Shown: one piece after another, positions 1 to 6,884 of the stretch
Numbering within the stretch: the first letter of the stretch is position 1
Layout of the letters: every line of letters begins with the position of its first letter
NCBI GenBank assembly: GCA_050013055.1
Contig: JBEKGC010000130.1
Span: 1-14,499, forward strand
DNA from: Palsa-504 sp050013055
GTDB taxonomy: Bacteria; Actinomycetota; Actinomycetes; Streptosporangiales; Streptosporangiaceae
Length of the DNA: 14,499 nt
Reading direction: 5' to 3'
Made by a program: the position numbers and the translations under genes
The notes under the pieces: generated by a model
Databases searched by the model: none
Told to the model about the DNA's origin: nothing
What the model saw: only the letters and a program-made list of their open reading frames with translations

Positions 1-737
1 CCCAGGTCGGCGAGCAGGCCGTCGCTGATGTCGATCATGGCGGTGGCGCCCAGGTCCGCCGCCTGCGGGCCCGCGTCGTACGGCGGGGCCGGGCGCCGCT
101 GAGCGGTGACCAGGGACCCGTCGCGCACCCCGGCGGACAGCAGGGCCAGGCCGGCCGCGGCGTGGCCGAGCGGGCCCGCCACCGCGACCACGTCGCCGGG
201 AACCGCGCCCGACCGCAGCACCGGGGCCCGGCCGGCCAGGTCACCCAGGCCGGTCACGGCGAGCAGGATGCTGTCCGCGCGGGCGGTGTCGCCGCCGATG
301 ACGCTCGCCCCTGGTACCCGCGCGCACTCCGCGGCCAGCCCGGCGGCCAGCTCGCGGGCCCAGCTGATCAGCAGGTCCGCGGGGGCGGCCAGCGCGACGA
401 GCAACGCGGTGGGCACCGCGCCCATGGCGGCCACGTCGGCCAGGCTCCGGGCCGCGGCCTTGTGCCCGACGTCACGCGCGGTTGAGGTGTCCCGGCGGAA
501 ATGCCGGCCCTCGAGCATGAAGTCCGTGGTCGCCACCACCCGGCCGTCCGGGGTGGCCAGCACGGCCGCGTCGTCGCCGATCCCGACCAGCGTCCGCGGC
601 CCGGCCGGCAGCCAGCCGGGCAGCTCCGCGATCAGGCCGAACTCCCCCGCGCCGGCCAGCGTCCGCGGGTTATCACCTGCGATAGTGTGCCTCCGAACCC
701 CGATGGCCGTACGTTTGCCCCAATTCGCCGGCACCAC
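1..737 (-). CDS. thiL: Thiamine-monophosphate kinase ThiL, N-terminal part (cut by window edge)
   Basis: ThiL phosphorylates thiamine monophosphate with ATP to thiamine diphosphate, the last step of cofactor formation in the cytoplasm. On the minus strand one frame runs from about 737 off the left edge. In order it shows GEFGLIAEL near the N terminus, the metal-binding GIGDDAAV (about 565-590), a TTD...HF motif (EGRHF), IGGD, and ISDGLLADL close to the edge. These are the signature motifs of the ThiL/PurM-like AIRS family. About 245 of the usual 310-330 residues are visible. The start is uncertain: no ATG lies in frame upstream of GEFG, so I give the first of two adjacent GTG codons (737, 734); TTG at 746 is an alternative, and none has a clear ribosome-binding site. 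It diverges from the small Lrp-like gene. Family assignment is firm, the start is not. Confidence 0.9.
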   Translation of the reverse strand, partial: MVPANWGKRTAIGVRRHTIAGDNPRTLAGAGEFGLIAELPGWLPAGPRTLVGIGDDAAVLATPDGRVVATTDFMLEGRHFRRDTSTARDVGHKAAARSLADVAAMGAVPTALLVALAAPADLLISWARELAAGLAAECARVPGASVIGGDTARADSILLAVTGLGDLAGRAPVLRSGAVPGDVVAVAGPLGHAAAGLALLSAGVRDGSLVTAQRRPAPPYDAGPQAADLGATAMIDISDGLLADL

Positions 738-751
738 AACGGACAAATGTC

Positions 752-779
752 TTACAGGTCTGGACCTCTACGGTAGCGT
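752..779 (+). promoter_or_regulatory. Possible promoter of the Lrp-like gene
   Basis: TTACAG (752-757) and TAGCGT (774-779) are separated by 16 bp, in the divergent gap between thiL and the Lrp-like gene. They would start a transcript near 786 with a leader of about 40 nt. The match to sigma-70-type consensus is partial, so this is a tentative call. Confidence 0.35.
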
Positions 780-827
780 GAGCAGATAGGGGGTGGCTGT
801 CCCATGATGCCCCCGGGAGGAGACCTC

Positions 828-1061
828 ATGGTGGAGGCTTACATCCTCGTGCAGACCGAAGTCGGCAAGGCCGCAGACGTGGCCTCGCACATCGGCAAGC
901 TCGCCGGAGTCACGCAGGCTGAGGATGTCACCGGTCCGTACGACGTCATCGTGCGCGCCCAGGCCGACAACGTCGACGAGCTCGGACGACTCGTCGCCAC
1001 GCAGATCCAGTCCGTGCCGGGGATCACCAGAACTCTCACCTGCCCCGTGGTGCACATCTGA
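828..1061 (+). CDS. Stand-alone Lrp/AsnC ligand-binding (RAM) domain protein
   Basis: A 77-aa protein that is essentially one Lrp/AsnC effector-binding domain. It begins MVEAYILVQT, has a GPYDVIV segment in the middle and ends TLTCPVVHI, the alternating beta-alpha pattern of the RAM fold. There is no helix-turn-helix, so it is unlikely to bind DNA alone. Single-domain relatives form dimers or higher oligomers and may bind small ligands or modulate full-length Lrp proteins; the ligand here is unknown. I chose ATG 828 because GGAGGAG (816-822) lies just upstream; ATG 804 or 807 would add a few unconserved residues. The last 26 bp overlap the 3' end of the convergent cofC-type gene. I recall such a protein near thiL in Streptomyces, which suggests a conserved but undefined role. 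Confidence 0.85.
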   Translation: MVEAYILVQTEVGKAADVASHIGKLAGVTQAEDVTGPYDVIVRAQADNVDELGRLVATQIQSVPGITRTLTCPVVHI

Positions 1062-1701
1062 GCAGTTCGGCCGCAACCGGAGCGCTGCGCGGCCCCAGGC
1101 CGAGTGTGACCGCGACGCGCAGGTCGTCGGGTGTGTCGACGTCCCGGCGCAGGCCGGGTATGCCGTCAAGGTCAAGCTCGACGGCTCCGCCCGCCGCGTG
1201 CCGGGACCGGGACGCCAGGCCGAACGCGGGCCGGAACAGAATTCCCGGCGCCGTGGCGTACAACGTCGTGCCGTCACCGGTCGCGTCGGCCACGAAGGCG
1301 GACGGCCAAGCCGCGGCCGCCCGCAGCGTCCGGCCGAGCTCGTCCGGACGCAGTGCGGGCAGGTCGGCGGACAACGCGACCGTGCCCTCGCCCGGCCAGC
1401 GCGCGGTGGCGTGCGCGGCGCCGTGCCGCAGCGCCGCGTTCAGGCCGTCGCGTGGCTCGTCGGGCACCACCAGGGCCCCGAGCGCGGCCAGAGCAGGCCC
1501 CGCGACCTGGTCATCGGTGATGACTATCACCCGGGCGGCGACCGGGCCGGAGGCCAGCACCGCGGCCACCGTGTCACAGGCCAGCGCGAGCGCCAGCTCA
1601 CCCCGGCGCGGCCCGGCCAGCACGGCCAGCCGGGATTTGGCCTGGGCCAATACCTTGACAGGCATCAGCACTGACCAGGCGAAGCGGGCATTATCGGTCA
1701 T
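1036..1701 (-). CDS. cofC: CofC/FbiD-type phospholactate/phosphoenolpyruvate guanylyltransferase (coenzyme F420)
   Basis: A 221-aa MobA-like nucleotidyltransferase. It has PVKVLAQAKSRLA (residues 14-26), the family GTP-binding signature with its conserved lysines, then SADLPAL (111-117) carrying the metal-binding aspartate, DGTTLYAT (143-150), and FGLASRSRHA (160-169). In F420 biosynthesis this enzyme activates 2-phospho-L-lactate or, in mycobacteria as FbiD, phosphoenolpyruvate with GTP, giving the donor for deazaflavin transfer. Which substrate is used cannot be read from the sequence. ATG 1701 gives a natural N terminus; an in-frame ATG at 1731 would add ten unconserved residues and intrude on the 51-bp divergent gap to plsC. 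The gene stands apart from other F420 genes here and overlaps the Lrp-like gene tail to tail. Confidence 0.85.
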   Translation of the reverse strand: MTDNARFAWSVLMPVKVLAQAKSRLAVLAGPRRGELALALACDTVAAVLASGPVAARVIVITDDQVAGPALAALGALVVPDEPRDGLNAALRHGAAHATARWPGEGTVALSADLPALRPDELGRTLRAAAAWPSAFVADATGDGTTLYATAPGILFRPAFGLASRSRHAAGGAVELDLDGIPGLRRDVDTPDDLRVAVTLGLGPRSAPVAAELLRCAPRGR

Positions 1702-1752
1702 GTAGTTGATCCTGCCTCGACACCAGAGCACCTGAACCAGGAGGCTGACCCC

Positions 1753-2604
1753 ATGAGCACGCGAAAGGACGCTGACCAGCCTACGTTGGCCGGCGGCTAC
1801 AGTTACTCACGCGGCTGGCGGCAGTTCTCGCGGATGGTCCTGCACCCCGGGCTGCGGCTGCTGATAAAACTCCGGTGGCAGGGCAAGGAGAACATCCCGC
1901 GGGCCGGCGGCATCATCTTGGCCCCGAACCACATGTCCTACGCCGACTGGGCGACGATCGCGATCTTCAGCGACGGGTACGCGCACCGCTACCCGGTGTT
2001 CATGATCAAGTCGGGCATCTTCGAGGTCAAGGTGATCGGGCCGCTCATGTACAAGTTCGGCCAGCTGCCCGTGTACCGGGACCGCGGCGACGCCGGCCTG
2101 GTGCTGAAGCAGGCCGAGCAGGCGCTGCTGGCCGGCGCGGCCGTGATCGTCTACCCGGAGGGCACCGCGACCCGCGACCCGGACCTGTGGCCGATGGTGG
2201 GCAAGACAGGCGCCGCGCGGCTGGCCCTGACCACCGGGGCCCCGGTGATCCCGATCGCGCAATGGGGCGCGCAGCACATCCTCCCCTACGGGTCGAAGAA
2301 GCTCCGCCTGTTCCCGCGCAAGACGGTGCGGATGGTGGCCGGGCCGCCGGTGGACCTGTCCGCCTACGCCGGGCAGCGGCTCGGAGCCAGCGTGCTGCGC
2401 GCGGCCACGGCCGACATCATGGCCGACATCACCACCCTGCTGGCCGCGATCAGGCAGCAGACACCACCCGCCGTACCCTACGACCCGGCCGATCACCCTT
2501 CTTTGGGCCGAACGGACAGTGGCTCCACCGCCACGTCCACCATCCCGCCCGCCCCGCCCGCCCCGCCCGCCCCGCTCGCCGCCCCGCCCGGCGGGGAGGC
2601 ATGA
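1753..2604 (+). CDS. plsC: 1-acyl-sn-glycerol-3-phosphate acyltransferase, PlsC/LPLAT family
   Basis: A 283-aa acyltransferase expected to acylate lysophosphatidic acid to phosphatidic acid at the cytoplasmic membrane. The catalytic NHMSYAD box (HX4D, His60 and Asp65), a substrate-binding region around GQLPVYRDRG, and YPEGT (134-138) are all present in correct order. AGGAGG sits about 9 nt before ATG 1753. The C-terminal 40 residues or so are low-complexity, with PPA repeats (about 265-276) that are not part of the fold. The stop overlaps the gpsA start (ATGA), so the two are probably translated together, fitting the supply of glycerol-3-phosphate for phospholipid synthesis. The true acyl acceptor is not shown by sequence and could be another lysolipid. 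Confidence 0.9.
   Translation: MSTRKDADQPTLAGGYSYSRGWRQFSRMVLHPGLRLLIKLRWQGKENIPRAGGIILAPNHMSYADWATIAIFSDGYAHRYPVFMIKSGIFEVKVIGPLMYKFGQLPVYRDRGDAGLVLKQAEQALLAGAAVIVYPEGTATRDPDLWPMVGKTGAARLALTTGAPVIPIAQWGAQHILPYGSKKLRLFPRKTVRMVAGPPVDLSAYAGQRLGASVLRAATADIMADITTLLAAIRQQTPPAVPYDPADHPSLGRTDSGSTATSTIPPAPPAPPAPLAAPPGGEA
2544..2579 (+). repeat. Four 9-bp tandem repeats in the plsC 3' end
   Basis: Three exact copies of CCCGCCCGC followed by one with a single change (CCCGCTCGC). They are in frame in plsC and encode the PPA repeats of its tail. Slippage here would add or remove three residues without shifting frame. Confidence 0.8.
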
Positions 2605-3605
2605 AGGCAGCGGTACTCGGGGCCGGGTCCTGGGGCACCACGTTCGCCCAGGTGCTCTGCGACGCCGGGACCCGGACCGTGCTGTACAGCCGCAAGCCGC
2701 AGCTGGCCAAGTCGCTGTCGCACATGCACGAGAACCCGGACTACCTGCCCGGCATCGAGCTGACGCCGGCCCTCGAGGCGACCGCGGATCCCGCCGAGGC
2801 GCTCGCGGACGCCGACCTCGTGGTCTTCGCCGTGCCCGCCCAGTCGCTGCGGGCCAACCTGATCGCCTGGGCGCCGCTGATCCCGCCCGGCGCGCTGCTT
2901 GTCAGCCTGCTCAAGGGAATCGAGCTCGGCACCTGCGCGCGGATGAGCGAGGTCATCATCGAGGTGCTCGGCGCGCCCGCCGCGCGGGTCGCCGTGGTCT
3001 CCGGGCCGAACCTGGCGGGCGAGATCGTCAGCCGCCAGTTCGCCGCCACCGTGGTCGCGTGCGCCTCGGAAAGCGGCGCGCTGACGCTGCAGCGTGCCTG
3101 TCACACTCCGTACTTCCGCCCGTACACCAACAGCGACGTGACCGGCTGCGAACTCGGCGGCACAGGGAAGAACGTGATCGCGATCGCGGTCGGCATCGCG
3201 GTCGCGATGGGACTCGGGGACAATACCAGAGCCACGCTGATCACCCGCGGGCTGGCCGAGATCGCCAGGCTCGGGTCCGCGCTTGGCGCCAAGCCGCAGA
3301 CGTTCGCCGGCCTGGCCGGGATGGGCGACCTCGTGGCCACCTGCAGTTCGCCGCTGTCGCGCAACAGGACGTTCGGTGAGTACCTGGGGAGCGGCATGTC
3401 GGTGGCGCAGGCGACCGCCGCGATGAGCCAGACCGCGGAGGGCGTAGCATCATGCGGACCGGTACTCGAACTGGCCAAGGCCCGCGGCGTGGAGATGCCG
3501 ATCACCGAGGTCGTGGAGGCGGTCACGCGGGACGGGTTGCCCGTCACGCAGGCCGCGTCGATGCTAGCGTCACGATCAGCCAAACCCGAGTGGTACGGCC
3601 CCTGA
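2601..3605 (+). CDS. gpsA: Glycerol-3-phosphate dehydrogenase [NAD(P)+], GpsA
   Basis: A 334-aa cytoplasmic dehydrogenase that reduces dihydroxyacetone phosphate to sn-glycerol-3-phosphate, the phospholipid backbone precursor. The N-terminal Rossmann motif GAGSWGT lies at residues 7-13, followed by FAVPAQSLR and SLLKGIE (Lys105). SGPNLAGEI and ELGGTGKNVIAIA carry the second conserved, probable catalytic lysine (Lys190); AGMGDL and NRTFGE follow. Length is typical of the family. ATG 2601 is fixed by MKAAVLGAGSWG. The only purine-rich site, GGAGG at 2595-2599, is 1 nt from the start and partly inside a GC hairpin, so translation probably depends on coupling from plsC through the 4-bp overlap. 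The gene is followed after 46 bp by the PLP enzyme. Confidence 0.96.
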   Translation: MKAAVLGAGSWGTTFAQVLCDAGTRTVLYSRKPQLAKSLSHMHENPDYLPGIELTPALEATADPAEALADADLVVFAVPAQSLRANLIAWAPLIPPGALLVSLLKGIELGTCARMSEVIIEVLGAPAARVAVVSGPNLAGEIVSRQFAATVVACASESGALTLQRACHTPYFRPYTNSDVTGCELGGTGKNVIAIAVGIAVAMGLGDNTRATLITRGLAEIARLGSALGAKPQTFAGLAGMGDLVATCSSPLSRNRTFGEYLGSGMSVAQATAAMSQTAEGVASCGPVLELAKARGVEMPITEVVEAVTRDGLPVTQAASMLASRSAKPEWYGP

Positions 3606-3651
3606 CCGGTAGTGGTTCGGCCCTGATGCCCAGATCACGGGGAATGACATC

Positions 3652-4881
3652 GTGGATATAGTGCGTAAGCAATCCGGCGAGAACACGCGTTCTGTGCACC
3701 TCCCGGCTCCGCCGACGCCTTCGCAGGAACCGCTCGGCACGCCGGTGTACCGCACGGCGGCGTTCGCGTTCGGCTCGGCCGAGGAGTACCGGGCCGTGCT
3801 GAACGACGAGATGCCCGGCTACACCTACAGCCGGATCGACAACCCCACCGTCGACGCGTTCGCCCGCGCGGTCGCCGCGCTGGAAGGGGTGAACCTGCCG
3901 CGCTGGCCCGCGGCCCAGGCGTTCGCCTCAGGGATGGCCGCGATCAGCGGGGTGTTCTGGACCTTCGCGCGGGCCGGCGCGCACGTGGTGGCGTCCTCCG
4001 CCGTCTACGGCGGCACCTACGGGTTCCTGCGCAACGTGGCCTCCCGCTTCGGCGTGGAGACGGACTTCGTCGACATCACCGACCTGGACCAGGTGCAGGC
4101 GGCCATCCGGCCGACCACCAGGATCATCTACGCGGAGACGATCGCGAACCCGACCACCGCGGTGGCCGACGTGCGCAAGCTCGCCGACATCGCGCACGAT
4201 GCGGGGGCGCTGCTTGTCATCGACTCGACCCTGGCCCCGCCGGTGATCTGCCGGCCGCTCGAGCACGGCGCGGACCTGGTCGTGCACTCGGCCACCAAGT
4301 ACATCGGAGGCCATTCCGACACCACCGGCGGCGTGGTCACCGGGCGCATCGAGCTGATCAGCAGCATCCGCAGCGTCCGGGTGGACACCGGCGGCTGCCT
4401 GGCCCCGGACGAGGCGTTCCTGCTCAGGCGTGGGTTGGAGACCCTGCCGCTGCGGGTGCGCCGGGCCTGCTCCACCGCGTCGGTGTTCGCCGCCGCGCTG
4501 TCCCGGCACCCGGCCGTGCTGCGCATCGACTACCCAGGGCTGCCCGAGCACGCCGGGCATCAGGTCGCCAGGCGGATGTTCGACGCGGGACCCGAGGGGG
4601 TGCGCTTCGGGGCCATCGTCACCGTGACCCCGCACGGCGGCCGCGAGGCCGGCCTGGCGTTCGCGGACAAGCTGCGGCTCGCCCAGCTGGCCACATCCCT
4701 GGGCGGGACGCACACGGTGGTCAGCCACGTGGCCTCCACCACGCACCGCCAGCTGGATGACCGGGCGCTGGCGGCCGGCGGCATCGACCCGGCCGCGGTG
4801 CGTTTCTCCGTCGGGCTCGAGGACGCAGAAGATCTCATCTCTGACGCGTATGTGGCGCTGGAGTCGCTGGGCAGGCCGTAA
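3652..4881 (+). CDS. Cys/Met metabolism PLP-dependent enzyme (trans-sulfuration family)
   Basis: A 409-aa fold-type I PLP enzyme of the cystathionine gamma-synthase / gamma-lyase / methionine gamma-lyase family. Visible are YTYSRIDNPT (57-66; Tyr59 and Arg61 normally hold the neighbouring subunit's PLP phosphate), FASGMAAI, YGGTY (119-123), the PLP-ring aspartate in VIDSTLAPP (Asp191), and the Schiff-base lysine in HSATKYIGGHSD (Lys216). The reaction within the family cannot be settled from motifs. A GTG start at 3652 has GGGGA about 8 nt upstream; GTG 3661 is an alternative. The gene lies in line between gpsA (46 bp) and ddl (57 bp), so co-transcription is likely. Its link to lipid and wall precursors is not obvious. 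Free-standing homologues usually make or break cystathionine, or release hydrogen sulfide or ammonia from Cys or Met. Confidence 0.88.
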   Translation: MDIVRKQSGENTRSVHLPAPPTPSQEPLGTPVYRTAAFAFGSAEEYRAVLNDEMPGYTYSRIDNPTVDAFARAVAALEGVNLPRWPAAQAFASGMAAISGVFWTFARAGAHVVASSAVYGGTYGFLRNVASRFGVETDFVDITDLDQVQAAIRPTTRIIYAETIANPTTAVADVRKLADIAHDAGALLVIDSTLAPPVICRPLEHGADLVVHSATKYIGGHSDTTGGVVTGRIELISSIRSVRVDTGGCLAPDEAFLLRRGLETLPLRVRRACSTASVFAAALSRHPAVLRIDYPGLPEHAGHQVARRMFDAGPEGVRFGAIVTVTPHGGREAGLAFADKLRLAQLATSLGGTHTVVSHVASTTHRQLDDRALAAGGIDPAAVRFSVGLEDAEDLISDAYVALESLGRP

Positions 4882-4928
4882 CCTGGGAGCTTGTCCTCAG
4901 CCGGGGTCGGGCTGGCTGCCGTAGTGGT

Positions 4929-4933
4929 GGAGG
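4929..4933 (+). promoter_or_regulatory. Ribosome-binding site that sets the ddl start
   Basis: GGAGG lies 5 nt before TTG 4939. The earlier in-frame TTG at 4891 has a GGGAG ending only 1 nt before it, a poor spacing, so 4939 is favoured as the ddl start. Confidence 0.65.
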
Positions 4934-4938
4934 TCGTA

Positions 4939-6093
4939 TTGGGAGAGCTGGCGCCGGGGCAGCGGAAGATCCGGGTGGCCGTGGTGTTCGGCGGTCGCAG
5001 CAACGAACACGCCGTCTCCTGCGCGAGCGCGGGCCTGGTGCTGTCCGCCATCGACCCCGACCGCTACGACGTGCTGCCCGTCGGCATCACCCCGGACGGG
5101 CGGTGGGTGCTCACCTCAGGCGACCCGGCCCGGCTGGCGCTGACCGGCGGCCCGCTGCCCAGCGTCGAATCGGTGGCGGTGAGCGGCGCCGAGATCGTGC
5201 CGCGGACCAGCCCGGGCGGCACCGCGCTGCAGGTGTGCACCCCGGGTGAGGTACCGCGCGACCTGGGCGAGGTGGACCTGGTGCTGCCGCTGCTGCACGG
5301 CGCCTACGGCGAGGACGGCACGCTGCAGGGACTGCTCGAGATGACCGGCACCAAGTACGCGGGCGCGGGCGTGTTCGCCAGCGCGGCCGGCATGGACAAG
5401 GAGTACATGAAGCTGATCCTGGTCGCCCGCGGCCTGCCGGTCGGCCGGTACGTGGTGGTGCACGATCGCCAGTGGCGCGACGGCTCCGGCGCGGTGGGTG
5501 AGCGCAAGCGGGTCCTCGACGACATCGCCGAGCTGGGCTGGCCGGTGTTCGTCAAGCCGGCCCGCGGCGGCTCAAGCATCGGGATCAGCCGGGTCGACGG
5601 GCCGGGCGATCCGCTCACCGACGCGATCGAGGCCGCGCGGGCGCACGACCCCAAGGTGCTCGTCGAAGCCGCGGTCGACGGGATGGAAGTCGAATGCGCG
5701 GTGCTCGAGGGCATCGACGGCGGCCCGCCCGAGGCCAGCGTGCCCGGCCAGGTGCTGGTGGACGCGCGATCGGAGTTCTACGACTTCGAGGCGAAGTACC
5801 AGGCGTCGGCGGCCACCATGGCCATCCCGGCGCCGCTGCCGCCCCAGGCCGCGGACCAGATCAGGCGGCTGGCCTGCGCGGCGTTCGACGCGATCTCCTG
5901 CGAGGGGCTGGCCCGGGTGGATTTCTTCTATACCCCGGCCGGCCAGGTCATCGTCAACGAGATCAATACCATGCCGGGGATGACGTCGGCCTCGGGGTTC
6001 CCGCTGATGTGGGCCGCCACCGGCCTGCCGCTGCCGCAACTCGTCGACCGGATCATCCAGACCGCCCTGCGCAAGCGCCCCGGCCTGCGGTAA
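4939..6093 (+). CDS. ddl: D-alanine--D-alanine ligase
   Basis: A 384-aa ATP-grasp ligase that joins two D-alanines for the peptidoglycan stem peptide. Motifs in order: VVFGGRSNEHAVSC (15-28), LLHGAYGEDGTLQG (118-131), VFVKPARGGSSIGI (203-216) for ATP binding, FYDFEAKY (280-287), and VNEINTMPGMTSAS (339-352) with metal-binding residues. FYDFEAKY keeps both omega-loop tyrosines that in E. coli DdlB are Tyr210 and Tyr216. The second is Phe in known D-Ala-D-lactate ligases, so this should be an ordinary D-Ala-D-Ala enzyme, not a vancomycin-resistance type. The TTG start at 4939 is chosen for its ribosome-binding site; TTG 4891 would add 16 hydrophobic residues before the fold. It is last in the plsC-gpsA-PLP enzyme-ddl run and ends 41 bp before a strong terminator hairpin. 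Confidence 0.93.
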   Translation: MGELAPGQRKIRVAVVFGGRSNEHAVSCASAGLVLSAIDPDRYDVLPVGITPDGRWVLTSGDPARLALTGGPLPSVESVAVSGAEIVPRTSPGGTALQVCTPGEVPRDLGEVDLVLPLLHGAYGEDGTLQGLLEMTGTKYAGAGVFASAAGMDKEYMKLILVARGLPVGRYVVVHDRQWRDGSGAVGERKRVLDDIAELGWPVFVKPARGGSSIGISRVDGPGDPLTDAIEAARAHDPKVLVEAAVDGMEVECAVLEGIDGGPPEASVPGQVLVDARSEFYDFEAKYQASAATMAIPAPLPPQAADQIRRLACAAFDAISCEGLARVDFFYTPAGQVIVNEINTMPGMTSASGFPLMWAATGLPLPQLVDRIIQTALRKRPGLR

Positions 6094-6133
6094 TCGCCGC
6101 AGCGCAGGGGCGCGGTTCGCCGTGGACCTGGTC

Positions 6134-6180
6134 CGACGGCGGGCGGTGTCCCGGGGACTCCAGGACGCCGCCCGCCGTCG
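6134..6180. terminator. Strong hairpin between convergent ddl and hup, likely bidirectional terminator
   Basis: The 18-nt arms at 6134-6151 and 6163-6180 pair along their whole length with a single G-T wobble, leaving an 11-nt loop. The outer 13 pairs (CGACGGCGGGCGG with CCGCCCGCCGTCG) are perfect. It sits between the stops of two converging genes. There is no T-tract, which is common for actinobacterial terminators. Confidence 0.8.
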
Positions 6181-6197
6181 TGGCTGCTACGTGGACC

Positions 6198-6488
6198 CTA
6201 CTTGTCCGCGGGCTTGTCGCCGTTGACGAGAGCCTTGAAGTCGGCGCCGGGGCGGAACTTGGGCACCGAGGACTTCGGCACCTGGATGGTCGCACCCGTG
6301 GCCGGGTTGCGGGCCGTGCGGGCCGGACGCTCGCTCTTCTCGAACACGCCGAACCCGGTGATGGCTACCTTGTCACCGCTGGCGACGGCCGACTGGATCG
6401 CTTCGAGCACCGCGTTCACGGCTTCGGTCGCGGATTTCTTGTCTCCCAACCGGCCCGAGATCGCGTCGATCAAATCACGCTTATTCAT
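6198..6488 (-). CDS. hup: HU-family nucleoid-associated DNA-binding protein
   Basis: A 96-aa HU protein that dimerises and bends DNA. It has the N-terminal helical part MNKRDLIDAIS, then GFGVFEKSERPARTARNPATG (about residues 45-65) leading into the DNA-clasping beta arm with the conserved RNP proline, and FRPGADFK near the C terminus. The 96-aa length matches the short bacterial HU. It lacks the long lysine-rich tail of actinobacterial Hlp/HupS proteins. ATG 6488 is chosen because AGGAGA precedes it and the family begins MNK; reading back to 6644 would add 52 residues with no HU similarity and run through the promoter. It is a single-gene unit with its own promoter and is bounded downstream by a strong hairpin. 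Confidence 0.95.
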   Translation of the reverse strand: MNKRDLIDAISGRLGDKKSATEAVNAVLEAIQSAVASGDKVAITGFGVFEKSERPARTARNPATGATIQVPKSSVPKFRPGADFKALVNGDKPADK

Positions 6489-6559
6489 GTTCTCTCCTGC
6501 GCTTCCCCCACAGGTCGCGTGGGCTCCGATAGTCGGGATCACGACCTCTGACCTGCCCG

Positions 6560-6588
6560 AAAGTAGGCGATCCAGCGCCGTTGCACAA
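6560..6588 (-). promoter_or_regulatory. Promoter of hup
   Basis: On the minus strand TTGTGC (6588-6583) and TACTTT (6565-6560) are 17 bp apart, close to a sigma-70/HrdB consensus. The transcript would begin near 6553, giving a leader of about 65 nt before ATG 6488. Confidence 0.6.
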
Positions 6589-6884
6589 TAACCATGGCCA
6601 CATTGGCCGGCGTGTCGGCCAATATCACACGGCCGAGCAACCAACCGCTATACGCAATGTATGCAAATGACGGCTATCTGCTGCTAGACGCCCCGCGCCC
6701 TGGGTCCGCCGGTAACAACCCCCCGTGGCCCCCGGCCCGGCGCAGCCCGGCCCGGCGCGCGCCGCGGGTCCGAGTCGTCGACTCGTGGATCTCAACTGCG
6801 GGAACTCGCCACGCTGACGACGGCGTGGTCTGTCACGTTTCCCCCCTGATGGCCGTTTCGTGCTCCCGGTCCCGGACCACTGTT
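6589..6884. other. Non-coding upstream region of hup
   Basis: I see no convincing gene here on either strand. It holds an inverted repeat with 8-bp arms ATTGGCCG/CGGCCAAT (6602-6609 and 6616-6623) just upstream of the hup -35 element. An A/T-richer patch around 6621-6680 contains two near-copies of TACGCAATG (6651-6669). A very GC-rich stretch of repeated CGGCCCGGCGC follows around 6730-6765, then the 15-bp palindrome CGAGTCGTCGACTCG (6771-6785). Confidence 0.6.

Noticed and set aside
1655..1660. TTGACA as a -35 element for plsC
   Set aside because: It lies in the 5' coding region of cofC and no acceptable -10 occurs 15-19 bp downstream.
1875..2600. Upstream extension of gpsA inside plsC
   Set aside because: Arg/Gly-rich out-of-frame translation of plsC; the dehydrogenase fold begins at MKAAVLGAGSWG (2601).
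4891..4938. TTG 4891 as the ddl start
   Set aside because: The purine-rich site ends 1 nt before it; TTG 4939 has GGAGG at good spacing and leads straight into the conserved fold.
6489..6644. 52-residue N-terminal extension of HU
   Set aside because: It would run through the predicted promoter and lacks HU similarity; MNKRDL with AGGAGA upstream fits the family.
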